Notes: generated from the sequence alone by a model not told the origin. Positions 19,336 through 28,648 are shown, numbered from the stretch's first letter. The stretch: DNA of 64,000 nucleotides from Streptomyces sp. Je 1-369 (GCF_026810505.1 NZ_CP101750.1:2385448-2449447), one strand, 5' to 3'. A program made the numbers and translations.

Positions 19336-20004
19336 TCAGTCCTTGTGGACGGTGCCGTCCGGGTCCAGGCCGCGGAAGGAGAGCAGCACGATCAGGATGC
19401 CGCCGCAGACGATCGCCGAGTCCGCGAGGTTGAACACCGCGAAGCCCTTGGGGGCGATGAAGTCGACGACCGCGCCCTCGAAGACGCCGGGCGTGCGGAA
19501 GAGGCGGTCGGTGAGGTTGCCGAGGGCGCCGCCGAGGAGCAGGCCGAGCGCGATCGCCCACGGCAGGCTGTACAGCTTGCGGGCGAGCCGTGCGATCACC
19601 ACGATGACCGCCGCGGCGATGCACGTGAAGATGATGGTGAAGGCCTCGCCGAAGCCGAAGGCCGCGCCCGCGTTGCGGATCGCGGAGAGGCGGAGCCACT
19701 CGCCGACCAGCTCGATCGGCTCGTGGTGCTCCAGCTTGGCGACCACGATCATCTTGCTGATCAGGTCGAAGGCGTACGCGACGACGGCCACCGCGAAGAG
19801 CACGGCGATCCTGCGCTTGCCCTTGCCGTCGGCGGTCCCGGCCTCGGCCTCGGCGTCGGCCGCGCCTTCGGCGTCGGGCTCGGCCCGCTGCCCGTCCTGC
19901 TCGGCCGCCGCCGACTCCCCGGAGTCCGGACCGGACTGCTCCGGCCCGTCCCCGGCCGCCTCAGGGATGTCCGGCGTACCGATGATGCGCTCCGCCTCTG
20001 CCAC
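19336..20004 (-). CDS. lspA: Lipoprotein signal peptidase II
   Basis: A 222-residue inner-membrane aspartic protease that cleaves prolipoproteins after lipidation. About 60 acidic, Ala/Glu-rich residues precede the core, an extension usual in streptomycetes. The core has four membrane helices: the first near 66-85, then [14 protein letters not shown] with the conserved Asn, [11 protein letters not shown] with the first catalytic aspartate and [12 protein letters not shown] with the second. Start is GTG 20004; the 78-bp gap to the DksA-like gene upstream shows no clear hairpin. Confidence 0.95.
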   Translation of the reverse strand: MAEAERIIGTPDIPEAAGDGPEQSGPDSGESAAAEQDGQRAEPDAEGAADAEAEAGTADGKGKRRIAVLFAVAVVAYAFDLISKMIVVAKLEHHEPIELVGEWLRLSAIRNAGAAFGFGEAFTIIFTCIAAAVIVVIARLARKLYSLPWAIALGLLLGGALGNLTDRLFRTPGVFEGAVVDFIAPKGFAVFNLADSAIVCGGILIVLLSFRGLDPDGTVHKD

Positions 20005-20082
20005 GTGAGTCCCTCAACCTAGGTACCTGACTGGGGACGAGAGTACGGCACACACGTACGGTCCCCGGTGCCCAGGCCGTGC

Positions 20083-20985
20083 TCAGTAGCGCCGTTCCTG
20101 CTTCTGCTTGCACTCCACGCACAGCGTCGCGCGCGGGAAGGCCTGCATCCGTGCCTTGCCGATCGCGTTGCCGCAGTTCTCGCAGAGGCCGTACGTCCCC
20201 GCGTCGAGGCGCTCCAGGGCGCGCTCGGTCTGCAGGAGCATCTCGCGCGCGTTGGCGGCGAGCGCCATCTCGTGCTCCCGCGTGATGTTCTTCGTGCCGG
20301 TGTCCGCGTCGTCGTCGCCCGCTCCGTCCCCGGAGTCCCGCATCAGCCCCGCAAGGGCGTCCTCGGAGGACGCGATCTCGCTGCCGAGCCGCAGCACCTC
20401 GCTCTGCAGCTCCGTGCGGGCCTCGGCGACCTCTGCCGGGGTCCAGGGGTCCTCCCCGGGCCGGACCGCGAGCTCACCGGGCTCCGCGGCGGCGGCGCGC
20501 GCCTTGGGCACCGCCGTCGGCTGCTTCGCTGCTGTCGCCGTGCCCGGAGTCTTCTTCGCAACCACCGTCGTGGCTCCCGTCGTCTCCGCGGCCTCAGCCG
20601 CACCCTCGGCCGCGGACGCGGCCGTCTTCTTGGCCGTGCTCTTCTTGGCGGTGCTCTTCCTGGCGGTGCTCTTCTTGGCGGCCGCTTTCTTCACCGGGGC
20701 GGCTTCGCCCTCGGTACCGGAAGCATCCGCCTCGACGGCGGTCTTCTTGGCAGCGGTTTTCTCGGCCGCCACCTTCTTGGCCGCCGTCTTCTTGGCCGCC
20801 GTCTTCTTGCCGACGGCCTTCTTGGCCGCGGACCCACCCGCCGGGGCCTTCGCCGCGGTCGACGTCGTGGTCGGTGCCTTCTTCGCCGCCGTCTTCTTGC
20901 CGCTCACATCCTTGGCCGTCCCCGCGGCCGCGGGGGTGGATCTGCCGGACGCCGACTGCTGTACGGCGGTCTTCTTCGCCACCAT
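20083..20985 (-). CDS. DksA/TraR C4 zinc-finger protein with histone-H1-like N-terminus
   Basis: A 300-residue protein of two parts. Residues ~1-165 are low-complexity Lys/Ala/Thr sequence with many AAKKTA or AKKSTA units, resembling eukaryotic H1 tails and the tail of actinobacterial HupS. The C-terminal ~120 residues are a DksA/TraR module: a coiled-coil (ARTELQSEVLRLGSEIASSE, then ANAREMLLQTERALERLDAG) and a zinc finger with CENCG and CVECK. DksA-like proteins reach into the RNA polymerase secondary channel; the basic tail should bind nucleic acid. Start ATG 20985 has an AAGGGG site upstream. Confidence 0.87.
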   Translation of the reverse strand: MVAKKTAVQQSASGRSTPAAAGTAKDVSGKKTAAKKAPTTTSTAAKAPAGGSAAKKAVGKKTAAKKTAAKKVAAEKTAAKKTAVEADASGTEGEAAPVKKAAAKKSTARKSTAKKSTAKKTAASAAEGAAEAAETTGATTVVAKKTPGTATAAKQPTAVPKARAAAAEPGELAVRPGEDPWTPAEVAEARTELQSEVLRLGSEIASSEDALAGLMRDSGDGAGDDDADTGTKNITREHEMALAANAREMLLQTERALERLDAGTYGLCENCGNAIGKARMQAFPRATLCVECKQKQERRY

Positions 20986-21283
20986 GGCCGCGGCCCCTTC
21001 ACATATTGTGATCTTGCTCGCGAATCGTGCTGGGACGATAAATCGACTCCAGGCCCGCGGCAACGGGGCACGCCGCCCGATCCCCCGCCCCACGGGTGCC
21101 GCGAGGCGAGTCTGCAAGCGTTGTGCCCAACTCCCCGGCGGGTAATCCGCGGGACAGGACACGCCCGGAACCGCTCGCCCCGCATGTCGCCATTCGGGTC
21201 AGCCGAGGCCTCCTCCCCCACCCGCCCCGGGACTCCCGGAAAACCGGTCGGAGTACCCTCCCCGCGCGCCGTACACTGGACGG
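20986..21283. other. Divergent promoter region, dksA-like gene and ileS
   Basis: About 300 bp between the start of the minus-strand DksA-like gene and the ileS leader. It must hold both promoters. TACACT at 21272-21277 could be the -10 box for the ileS leader, but no good -35 box is visible. An AT-richer patch near 21000-21050 probably belongs to the DksA-like gene. No ORF here is convincing. Confidence 0.4.
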
Positions 21284-21577
21284 CAGCGAGAAGCGTGGAT
21301 GGGGACGAGTAGCGGCGTACGCAGCCATGAGCGACCCGGGGACGGTGAGAGCCCGGGGGCCGGCGCGACGTGAAGATCACCCCGGAGCCGCCGGAAGAAC
21401 GCCGAAGCGCCACAGCCGAGGCCAGTAGACCCGGTATCGCGACCCCAATGAGGGGGCTCACCGGTGCGAACCCCGCGCCGGAGGGCCAAGGAGGGTGGTA
21501 CCGCGGGAGCGCGCCGCACCAGGCGCACACGGCTCTCGTCCCTCCGACGGAAGGCAGCACATCCGCCGGAGGACTCG
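21284..21577 (+). promoter_or_regulatory. T-box riboswitch controlling ileS (translational type)
   Basis: The leader contains the T-box core AAGGAGGGTGGTACCGCGG at 21488-21506. Upstream, GTGAAGATCACC places an ATC (isoleucine) specifier at 21376-21378 in a short stem I, as in actinobacterial ultrashort ileS T-boxes; AGTAGACCCGG at 21424-21434 fits the stem III region. Downstream there is no U-rich terminator. Instead CCTCCGACGG (21541-21550) can pair with CCGCCGGAGG (21563-21572), the latter containing the Shine-Dalgarno. Uncharged tRNA-Ile should favour the antisequestrator and open the ribosome site. Confidence 0.93.
21541..21572 (+). promoter_or_regulatory. Shine-Dalgarno sequestering hairpin of the ileS T-box
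   Basis: CCTCCGACGG and CCGCCGGAGG pair over ten positions with one A-C mismatch and a 12-base loop. The right arm contains GGAGG (21568-21572), five bases before the TTG start of ileS. This arrangement marks translational, not transcriptional, control. Confidence 0.85.
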
Positions 21578-24500
21578 TTGAATACGCCGCCGCAGTACCG
21601 TCAGGTGCCCGCCCAGGTCGACCTGCCCGCCCTCGAGCACGCCGTGCTCGACTTCTGGCGCGAGCAGAAGATCTTCGCCCGGAGCCTCGAGCAGTCCGAG
21701 GGCCGCCCCGAGTGGGTGTTCTACGAAGGCCCGCCCACCGCCAACGGCATGCCGGGCGCCCACCACATCGAGGCCCGCGTCTTCAAGGACGTCTTCCCGC
21801 GCTTCCGCACGATGCGGGGCTACCACGTGGCCCGCAAGGCCGGCTGGGACTGCCACGGCCTCCCCGTGGAGCTCGCGGTCGAGAAGGAACTCGGGTTCAA
21901 CGGCAAGAAGGATATCGAGGCGTACGGCATCGCCGAGTTCAACGCCAAGTGCCGCGAGTCCGTGACCCGGCACACCGACGCCTTCGCCGAGCTCACGACC
22001 CGCATGGGGTACTGGGTCGACCTCGACGACGCGTACCGCACCATGAACCCCGAGTACGTCGACTCGGTCTGGTGGTCGCTGAAGGAGATCTTCAACAAGG
22101 ACCTCCTCGTCCAGGACCACCGTGTCGCCCCCTGGTGCCCGCGCTGCGGCACGGGCCTCTCGGACCACGAGCTCGCGCAGGGCTACGAGACGGTCGTCGA
22201 CCCTTCCGTCTACGTCCGTTTCCCCCTCACCTCCGGTCCTCTCGCGGGCGAGGCCGCCCTCCTGGTCTGGACGACGACCCCGTGGACCCTCGTCTCCAAC
22301 ACCGCTGTCGCCGCGCACCCCGACGTCACGTACGTCGTCGCGACGGACGGCAAGGAGAAGCTGGTCGTCGCCCAGCCGCTCGTCGAGAAGGCCCTCGGCG
22401 AGGGATGGGAGACCACCGGCGAGACCTTCACCGGCGCCGAGATGGAACGCTGGAACTACCAACGTCCCTTCGAGCTCGTAGAGTTCCCGAGCGCCGGCGA
22501 GGGGACCAATGGGCACAGCCCGGCCCCGGCGCACTACGTCGTGAACGCCGACTACGTCACGACCGAGGACGGCACCGGCCTCGTCCACCAGTCCCCCGCC
22601 TTCGGTGAGGACGACCTCAAGGTCTGCCGTGCGTACGGCCTGCCGGTCGTGAACCCGGTCCGCCCGGACGGCACCTTCGAGGAGGACATCCCGCTCGTAG
22701 GCGGCGTCTTCTTCAAGAAGGCCGACGAAAGCCTGACCAAGGACCTCGACGACCGCGGCCTGCTCTTCAAGCACATCGCCTACGAGCACAGCTATCCGCA
22801 CTGCTGGCGCTGCCACACGGCCCTGCTCTACTACGCGCAGCCGTCCTGGTACATCCGCACCACGGCCATCAAGGACCGCCTCCTCCAGGAGAACGAGAAG
22901 ACCAACTGGTTCCCGGAGTCGGTCAAGCACGGCCGCTTCGGCGACTGGCTGACCAACAACGTCGACTGGGCCCTGTCCCGCAACCGCTACTGGGGCACCC
23001 CGCTGCCCATCTGGCGCTGCGAGGAGGACCACCTCACCTGCGTCGGCTCGCGCGCCGAGCTCTCCGACCTGACGGGCACCGACCAGTCGGGCCTCGACCC
23101 GCACCGCCCGTACATCGACGCGGTCACCTTCGCCTGCCCGCAGGAGGGCTGCGGAGCGACGGCCACGCGCGTGCCGGAGGTCATCGACGCCTGGTACGAC
23201 TCGGGCTCGATGCCGTTCGCGCAGTGGGGCTACCCGCACAAGAACAAGGAGCTCTTCGAGAGCCGCTACCCCGCGCAGTTCATCTCGGAGGCCATCGACC
23301 AGACCCGCGGCTGGTTCTACACGCTGATGGCCGTCGGCACCCTGGTCTTCGACAAGTCGTCCTACGAGAACGTGGTCTGTCTCGGCCACATCCTCGCCGA
23401 GGACGGCCGCAAGATGTCCAAGCACCTGGGCAACACCCTGGACCCGGTCCCGCTCATGGACCAGCACGGCGCCGACGCGGTCCGCTGGTTCATGGCGGCA
23501 GGCGGCTCCCCGTGGGCGGCCCGCCGCGTGGGCCACGGCACCATCCAGGAGGTCGTCCGCAAGACCCTCCTCACGTACTGGAACACGGTCGCCTTCCAGG
23601 CGCTCTACGCCCGTACGTCGAAGTGGGCCCCCAGCGACGCCGACCCGGCGCCCGCCGACCGCCCGCTCCTGGACCGCTGGCTGCTCAGCGAGCTGCACGC
23701 ACTGACCGACCAGGTCACCCAGGCCCTGGAGAGCTACGACACCCAGCGCGCGGGCAAGCTCCTTTCCGTCTTCGTCGACAACCTCTCGAACTGGTACGTC
23801 CGCCGCTCCCGTCGCCGCTTCTGGCAGGGCGACAAGGCGGCGCTGCGCACCCTGCACGAGGTCGTCGAGACGGTCACGCGCCTGCTGGCCCCGCTGACGC
23901 CGTTCATCACGGAGCGCGTCTGGCAGGACCTGATCGTGCCGGTGACGCCCGACGCCCCGGAGTCGGTGCACCTCTCCACCTGGCCGGAGGCGGACCTCTC
24001 CGCCATCGACCCGGACCTGTCCCAGCAGATGGTCCTCGTACGCCGACTCGTCGAGCTCGGCCGCGCCACGCGCGCGGAGTCGGGCGTCAAGACCCGCCAG
24101 CCGCTCTCCCGCGCGCTGATCGCGGCGACGGGCTTCGAGTCCCTCAACCCGGAGCTGCACGCCCAGATCACCGAGGAGCTCAACGTCTCCTCGCTGGCGT
24201 CGCTCTCCGAGGTCGGCGGTTCACTGGTCGACACCACCGCCAAGGCGAACTTCCGGGCGCTCGGCAAGCGGTTCGGCAAGGGCGTCCAGGCGGTCGCCAA
24301 GGCCGTCGCCGACGCGGACGCCGCCGCGCTGTCCCTCGCCCTGCGCGAGGGCACGGCCTCCGTCGAGGTCGACGGCGAGACGGTGACGCTGGCCCCGGAC
24401 GAGGTCATCATCACGGAGACCCCGCGCGAGGGCTGGTCGGTGGCGTCCGAGTCCGGCGCCACGGTCGCCCTTGACCTGGAGATCACCGAGGAACTGCGCC

Positions 24501-24757
24501 GGGCAGGACTGGCCCGCGACGCGATCCGCATGATCCAGGAGGCCCGCAAGAACAGCGGCCTGGACGTCGCGGACCGGATCGCCCTGCGCTGGACCTCGAC
24601 GGACGAGGCGGTGTCCACCGCCCTGGCCGAGCACGCCGGTCTGATCGCGGACGAGGTCCTCGCCACCGACTTCGCCCGGGGCGAGGCGGACGACACGTAC
24701 GGAGAGCCGTTCACGGACGACTCCCTGAAGCTGACGTTCCGCCTCCGCAAGGCGTAA
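21578..24757 (+). CDS. ileS: Isoleucyl-tRNA synthetase, IleRS2 type with GAHH motif
   Basis: A 1059-residue class I aminoacyl-tRNA synthetase starting at TTG 21578. The nucleotide-binding fold opens FYEGPPTANGMPGAHHIEAR. Where HxGH is expected, the protein has G60-A61-H62-H63. The second signature KMSKH is intact in EDGRKMSKHLGNT. The CP1 editing domain (about 200-400), VDWALSRNRYWGTPLPIW and the C-terminal anticodon-binding region are present. Length and sequence are of the eukaryote-like IleRS2 branch, which is generally less sensitive to mupirocin. Expression should be set by the upstream T-box. A strong hairpin follows. Confidence 0.96.
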   Translation: MNTPPQYRQVPAQVDLPALEHAVLDFWREQKIFARSLEQSEGRPEWVFYEGPPTANGMPGAHHIEARVFKDVFPRFRTMRGYHVARKAGWDCHGLPVELAVEKELGFNGKKDIEAYGIAEFNAKCRESVTRHTDAFAELTTRMGYWVDLDDAYRTMNPEYVDSVWWSLKEIFNKDLLVQDHRVAPWCPRCGTGLSDHELAQGYETVVDPSVYVRFPLTSGPLAGEAALLVWTTTPWTLVSNTAVAAHPDVTYVVATDGKEKLVVAQPLVEKALGEGWETTGETFTGAEMERWNYQRPFELVEFPSAGEGTNGHSPAPAHYVVNADYVTTEDGTGLVHQSPAFGEDDLKVCRAYGLPVVNPVRPDGTFEEDIPLVGGVFFKKADESLTKDLDDRGLLFKHIAYEHSYPHCWRCHTALLYYAQPSWYIRTTAIKDRLLQENEKTNWFPESVKHGRFGDWLTNNVDWALSRNRYWGTPLPIWRCEEDHLTCVGSRAELSDLTGTDQSGLDPHRPYIDAVTFACPQEGCGATATRVPEVIDAWYDSGSMPFAQWGYPHKNKELFESRYPAQFISEAIDQTRGWFYTLMAVGTLVFDKSSYENVVCLGHILAEDGRKMSKHLGNTLDPVPLMDQHGADAVRWFMAAGGSPWAARRVGHGTIQEVVRKTLLTYWNTVAFQALYARTSKWAPSDADPAPADRPLLDRWLLSELHALTDQVTQALESYDTQRAGKLLSVFVDNLSNWYVRRSRRRFWQGDKAALRTLHEVVETVTRLLAPLTPFITERVWQDLIVPVTPDAPESVHLSTWPEADLSAIDPDLSQQMVLVRRLVELGRATRAESGVKTRQPLSRALIAATGFESLNPELHAQITEELNVSSLASLSEVGGSLVDTTAKANFRALGKRFGKGVQAVAKAVADADAAALSLALREGTASVEVDGETVTLAPDEVIITETPREGWSVASESGATVALDLEITEELRRAGLARDAIRMIQEARKNSGLDVADRIALRWTSTDEAVSTALAEHAGLIADEVLATDFARGEADDTYGEPFTDDSLKLTFRLRKA

Positions 24758-24763
24758 GCACTC

Positions 24764-24804
24764 GCGCGAAAGGCCCGGTCCCCATGGGGCCGGGCCTTTC
24801 GCGC
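24764..24804 (+). terminator. Terminator after ileS
   Basis: GCGCGAAAGGCCCGG (24764-24778) pairs with CCGGGCCTTTCGCGC (24790-24804); the loop itself holds CCCC-AT-GGGG. The long near-perfect hairpin lies seven bases after the ileS stop. Confidence 0.9.
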
Positions 24805-24829
24805 ACCCCACCTCCCGAGGTACACAAAA

Positions 24830-24864
24830 GGGCCGGGCCCCCAGAAACTCTGGGGGCCCGGCCC
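24830..24864 (-). terminator. Terminator after divIVA
   Basis: GGGCCGGGCCCCCAGA (24830-24845) pairs with TCTGGGGGCCCGGCCC (24849-24864) around AAC. On the minus strand it is followed by TTTTGTG, giving a classic terminator for the divIVA transcript arriving from the right. Confidence 0.88.
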
Positions 24865-24900
24865 TGAACGCTGCCGACGCCTAGGGCGTGGTCACGCCCG

Positions 24901-26010
24901 TCAGTTGTCGTCCTCGTCGATGAGGAAGCCGCGCATCGGCGACGGAGCCTGCTGCATCGGGGCGGGGCCCTGCGGCCGCACCGGCGCCATCGGCTGGGTC
25001 ATCGCGGGAGACATCTGCTGCTGGCCGCCGTAGGACGGGCCGCCGTTGGGCTGGTTGTTGCCCATCGACTGGTTGCCGCCGTAGGACGGGGCACCCGCAC
25101 CGGCCGGAGCCATCGACGGCGCCGGGGACGGCGGCAGCGAGGCGGTGGCCGGAGTGCGCGGGGGCGCCAGCGAGTCGTCGGCCTGGGTCTCCAGCTGACG
25201 CAGCTGCGACTCCAGGTACGACTTCAGACGCGTGCGGTACTCGCGCTCGAAGCCGCGCAGGTCCTCGACCTTGCGCTCCAGCGTGGCGCGAGCGGACTCC
25301 AGGGAGCCCATCGCGACGCGGTGCTTCTCCTGCGCGTCCCGCTCCAGGGCGTCGGCCTTGGCACGGGCGTCACGCTCAAGACCCTCGGCGCGCGAACGGG
25401 CCTCGCCGACGATCTTGTTGGCCTCGGAACGGGCCTCCGCGATCGCCTGGTCGGCGGTCTGCTGCGCAAGGGAGAGCACACGGGCGGCGCTGTCGCCACC
25501 GGGGCCCTGACCGGGCTGCGGCATCTGCGGGCCGCCCATGGGACCGCCGCCCATCGGACCGCCCATGGGGCCGCCCATCGGACCCTGCCCCATCGGGCCC
25601 GGACCCTGCTGACCGCCCTGCGGACCGTGTCCACTGGGACCTGCGGGCAGCTGCGGAGCGCCGCCGGGCAGCTGCGGCGGGCCGCCCATGGGGCCACCCA
25701 TCTGCTGCTGCGGCGGGACCGGCTGCGGACCCGATATAGCGGCGGGCACGGGGGCGCCGGGACCGCGCTGGTCCTGCGGGCCGGGGCCGCCGTCGGGGCC
25801 CTTGCGCATCCCGCCCTGCTGCTGGTTCTGCGCGGCGGCACGGGTGGCCGCGGCGAGCTTGGCGCGCAGGTCCTCGTTCTCACGGAGGAGCCGCGTCAGT
25901 TCGGCTTCGACCTCATCGAGGAAGGCATCGACCTCGTCCTCGTCATAGCCTTCTCGGAGGCGGACGGTCGTGAACTGTTTGTTCCGCACGTCCTCGGGGG
26001 TCAACGGCAT
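24901..26010 (-). CDS. divIVA: DivIVA (Wag31), polar growth determinant
   Basis: A 369-residue coiled-coil protein that gathers at curved membrane and directs tip growth in actinobacteria. The lipid-binding N-terminus MPLTPEDVRNKQFTTVRLRE and the first coiled coil (DEVDAFLDEVEAELTRLLRE) occupy residues 1-60. A long Pro/Gly/Met/Gln linker with GPMGG repeats spans about 65-165. The second coiled coil lies at about 165-275, and a disordered Pro/Gln-rich tail ends RGFLIDEDDN. The middle linker is far longer than in rod-shaped actinobacteria, as is typical of Streptomyces. It closes the dcw region. Confidence 0.96.
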   Translation of the reverse strand: MPLTPEDVRNKQFTTVRLREGYDEDEVDAFLDEVEAELTRLLRENEDLRAKLAAATRAAAQNQQQGGMRKGPDGGPGPQDQRGPGAPVPAAISGPQPVPPQQQMGGPMGGPPQLPGGAPQLPAGPSGHGPQGGQQGPGPMGQGPMGGPMGGPMGGGPMGGPQMPQPGQGPGGDSAARVLSLAQQTADQAIAEARSEANKIVGEARSRAEGLERDARAKADALERDAQEKHRVAMGSLESARATLERKVEDLRGFEREYRTRLKSYLESQLRQLETQADDSLAPPRTPATASLPPSPAPSMAPAGAGAPSYGGNQSMGNNQPNGGPSYGGQQQMSPAMTQPMAPVRPQGPAPMQQAPSPMRGFLIDEDDN

Positions 26011-26065
26011 CTCTTCACCTCAACGTAGTCGTCGGCATTCGGCAAGACCGTATTAGACATCGCAC

Positions 26066-26350
26066 TCACAGCTGACTCACGATGTGGATCAGGATGTAGA
26101 CGATGATCATCAGTACGAAGAAGGACAGGTCGAGCGCCACGCCCCCGAGACGCAGCGGCGGAATGAACCGCCGCAGGAGCTTGAGCGGTGGATCAGTGAC
26201 AGTGTAGGTGGCCTCCAGAACGACCACCATCGGCTTGCCTGGTTGCCATGAGCGGGCGAACTGGAAGACGTAGTCCATGACCAGCCGGAAGATCAGCACG
26301 ATGAGGAAGCACATCAGCGCGACATAAAGCACCTGCACGACCACGCTCAT
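26066..26350 (-). CDS. yggT: YggT-family membrane protein
   Basis: A 94-residue protein with two hydrophobic segments (VLYVALMCFLIVLIFRLVM near the start, ALDLSFFVLMIIVYILIHIV at the end) joined by a conserved loop VTDPPLKLLRRFIPPLRLGG. This is the YggT/YlmG family. In Gram-positive bacteria it lies between sepF and divIVA, exactly as here, and is linked to division-site organisation. Its molecular function is not settled. The 55-bp gap to divIVA suggests co-transcription. Confidence 0.93.
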   Translation of the reverse strand: MSVVVQVLYVALMCFLIVLIFRLVMDYVFQFARSWQPGKPMVVVLEATYTVTDPPLKLLRRFIPPLRLGGVALDLSFFVLMIIVYILIHIVSQL

Positions 26351-26430
26351 GTTCGCGGTTCCCTCTCCCCTGTTACTCGTACTTCGTCGTTCCGGTACTG
26401 CGTCTACGGCAACTACTGCATCACTGCGTC

Positions 26431-27066
26431 TCAGCTCTGGTTGAAGAACCCGCCCTCTGCGATGCGAGCCTTGTCCTCCGCCGTTACATCGACGTTAGCA
26501 GGCGACAACAGGAACACCTTCTGCGTCACTCGCTCAATGCTGCCATGCAGGCCGAAGACCAGACCGGCGGCAAAGTCGACAAGTCGCTTCGCGTCCGTGT
26601 CGTCCATCTCCGTCAGATTCATGATCACCGGAGTGCCTTCACGGAAGTGTTCCCCGATGGTACGGGCCTCGTTGTAGGTCCGGGGGTGCAATGTGGTGAT
26701 GCGGTAGGGCTCCCGCTCGGACACGACCTTGGGCATGATCACCGGTGCGTTCTTCTCCAGGCTCTGGCGTTCAGGTGTGATGGATGCCACGGGGGCGATT
26801 CGTGCCGGACGTCCGGATTCCGCGGCTGGCGAAGCGGAATGGGGCGCCGGCTCGCGCGGGGCGGGCGGCTGCACCACTCGTACCGATTCGTCCCTTTGCG
26901 ACTGGTGGGACTGGTGCGACTGATGCGACGGTTCGTGCCTCCTGCGGTCACGCTCGGGCTCCGGCTCGGGTTCGAACTCGTCATCGGGGTCGAACCCCGG
27001 ACCGTCGTACCCATCGTCCTCCACGAGGCCGAGGTAGACCGCCATCTTGCGCATCGCGCCGGCCAT
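26431..27066 (-). CDS. sepF: SepF, Z-ring membrane anchor
   Basis: A 211-residue cell division protein. The N-terminus [18 protein letters not shown] is the amphipathic membrane-binding helix. An acidic and Gln/His-rich linker (containing SHQ repeats) covers about 20-115. The conserved C-terminal domain (about 120-205) includes [35 protein letters not shown] and [15 protein letters not shown], which dimerises and binds the FtsZ tail. Start ATG 27066 has GGAGG ten bases upstream. In actinobacteria, which lack FtsA, SepF is the main FtsZ anchor. Confidence 0.95.
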   Translation of the reverse strand: MAGAMRKMAVYLGLVEDDGYDGPGFDPDDEFEPEPEPERDRRRHEPSHQSHQSHQSQRDESVRVVQPPAPREPAPHSASPAAESGRPARIAPVASITPERQSLEKNAPVIMPKVVSEREPYRITTLHPRTYNEARTIGEHFREGTPVIMNLTEMDDTDAKRLVDFAAGLVFGLHGSIERVTQKVFLLSPANVDVTAEDKARIAEGGFFNQS

Positions 27067-27190
27067 GCTCTGAGTCCTCCGCTCTGTGGTGGATCGGCTG
27101 TCGTCACCAACTGCTCGCGATCCACGAGGTATCCCCGCCCAACAGCGAGAATGACCATATTTTCTGCTGTGGTCCGACTTCTTGGCGACG

Positions 27191-27910
27191 TTACCCGAGC
27201 CCGGGTCGGACTCCGAGTACCGCCGTTCCGACGCGCACATGTGTCGCCCCGGCCGCAACAGCCTGTTCGAGGTCCGCACTCATCCCTGCCGACACCATGT
27301 TCGCAGCAGGATGAGCCGCGCGCATGAGGGTTGAGAATTCCATCAACCGCTCGAACGCCGCCTGTTGCCGGCCCGCGTACGGTCCGGTGAGCGGCGCCAC
27401 GGTCATCAGACCGTCGAGCCGCAGCCCCGGCGCCCCGGCCACGAGGCCGGACAACTCTTCGATTCCGCCCGGGCCCACGCCCCCGCGCTCGCCCCGCCCG
27501 TTCTCCTCCGCGTCGAGCGCGACCTGGATCAGACAGCCGAGCTCGCGCTCCGCGCGCACCGCGGCCGCCGACAGAGCTGTGACGAGCTTGGGACGATCGA
27601 CGGACTGCACCACATCGGCATAACCGACCACGGAACGGACCTTATTGGTCTGCAACTGACCCACGAAGTGCCAGGTGAGAGGGAGGTCCGCGCACTCCGC
27701 CGCCTTCGGCGCCGCGTCCTGGTCACGGTTCTCCGCGACGTGCCGCACACCGAGTTCGGAGAGAATCCGCACATCGCTCGCGGGATAGGTCTTCGTGACC
27801 ACGATCAGGGTCACTTCTTCCCGCTTGCGCATCGCCGCGGCGCACGCCGCGGCGATGCGCTCCTCGACCTGCGCGAGATTCGCTGCGAGTTGGGACTTTC
27901 GCTCCGTCAT
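27191..27910 (-). CDS. yggS: YggS-family pyridoxal phosphate homeostasis protein
   Basis: A 239-residue PLP-binding protein with an alanine-racemase-like barrel and no second domain. The PLP lysine lies in [14 protein letters not shown], and [19 protein letters not shown] plus the phosphate-binding glycine loop [13 protein letters not shown] are family hallmarks. It controls free PLP and amino acid balance, with no known catalytic reaction. It lies 6 bp after pgeF in the ftsZ-pgeF-yggS-sepF order conserved in many Gram-positives. Confidence 0.94.
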   Translation of the reverse strand: MTERKSQLAANLAQVEERIAAACAAAMRKREEVTLIVVTKTYPASDVRILSELGVRHVAENRDQDAAPKAAECADLPLTWHFVGQLQTNKVRSVVGYADVVQSVDRPKLVTALSAAAVRAERELGCLIQVALDAEENGRGERGGVGPGGIEELSGLVAGAPGLRLDGLMTVAPLTGPYAGRQQAAFERLMEFSTLMRAAHPAANMVSAGMSADLEQAVAAGATHVRVGTAVLGVRPGLG

Positions 27911-27916
27911 GCCCTA

Positions 27917-28648
27917 TCAGTCCAGCCAGACATAGCCCGCGAGACGACCGGTGGTCCGGTCGCGGCGGTACGAGAAATGGTCACCGGATTCCAGGGTGCA
28001 CACCGGCGACTGCTCCCGGTCGCACACCCCGAGCCGCTCGAGCTGCGCGTGCACCCCGGCGGTCACGTCGACCGCGGGCGTGCCCCAGCTCGTCTCGGCG
28101 TGCGCCGCGGGTTCGACCGCGGCGGCGTCGGCGCGCATCGCCTCCGGCACTTCGTAACAGCGCCCGCAGACCGCGGGGCCGGTGCGGGCGACGATGCGGC
28201 CGGGCTCCGCGCCGAGTTCCACCATGGCCTCGACGGTGGCGGGAACGACGCCCGCCAGCATGCCGGGACGGCCCGCGTGCGCCGCGGCCGCGACACCGGC
28301 GACGGGGTCGGCGAGCAGGACGGGCGTGCAGTCGGCGGTGAGGACCGCGAGGGCGAGGCCCCTGCGGGCGGTCACCACCGCGTCGACGGCCGGGATGTCG
28401 GCGTCGGGTCCCCAGGGACCCTCGACCACCGCGACATCACGGCCGTGCACCTGGTTCATCCAGACGACGCGGACCGGATCGAGGTCGAGGGACTTGGCGG
28501 CGAGCGCGCGGTTGGTGCGCACGGCCTCGGGGTCGTCCCCGACCGCGCCGCCCAGGTTGAGCTCTTCGTACGGAACGGCGCTCACCCCGCCCCACCTGTC
28601 GGTGAAGGCGAAGTGCGCGCCGCTCACGGTGCTGTGCGTGCTTATCAC
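27917..28648 (-). CDS. pgeF: YfiH/YlmD-type multicopper-like purine nucleoside phosphorylase
   Basis: A 243-residue protein of the Cu-oxidase_4 (laccase-domain) family, now assigned purine nucleoside phosphorylase/deaminase activity or peptidoglycan editing (PgeF). Metal-site motifs are visible: [12 protein letters not shown] with the first histidine, [12 protein letters not shown] with the cysteine and [14 protein letters not shown] with the second histidine; DHFSYRRDR closes the site. The start GTG 28648 overlaps the ftsZ stop (GTGA), so translation should be coupled to FtsZ. Confidence 0.92.
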   Translation of the reverse strand: MISTHSTVSGAHFAFTDRWGGVSAVPYEELNLGGAVGDDPEAVRTNRALAAKSLDLDPVRVVWMNQVHGRDVAVVEGPWGPDADIPAVDAVVTARRGLALAVLTADCTPVLLADPVAGVAAAAHAGRPGMLAGVVPATVEAMVELGAEPGRIVARTGPAVCGRCYEVPEAMRADAAAVEPAAHAETSWGTPAVDVTAGVHAQLERLGVCDREQSPVCTLESGDHFSYRRDRTTGRLAGYVWLD

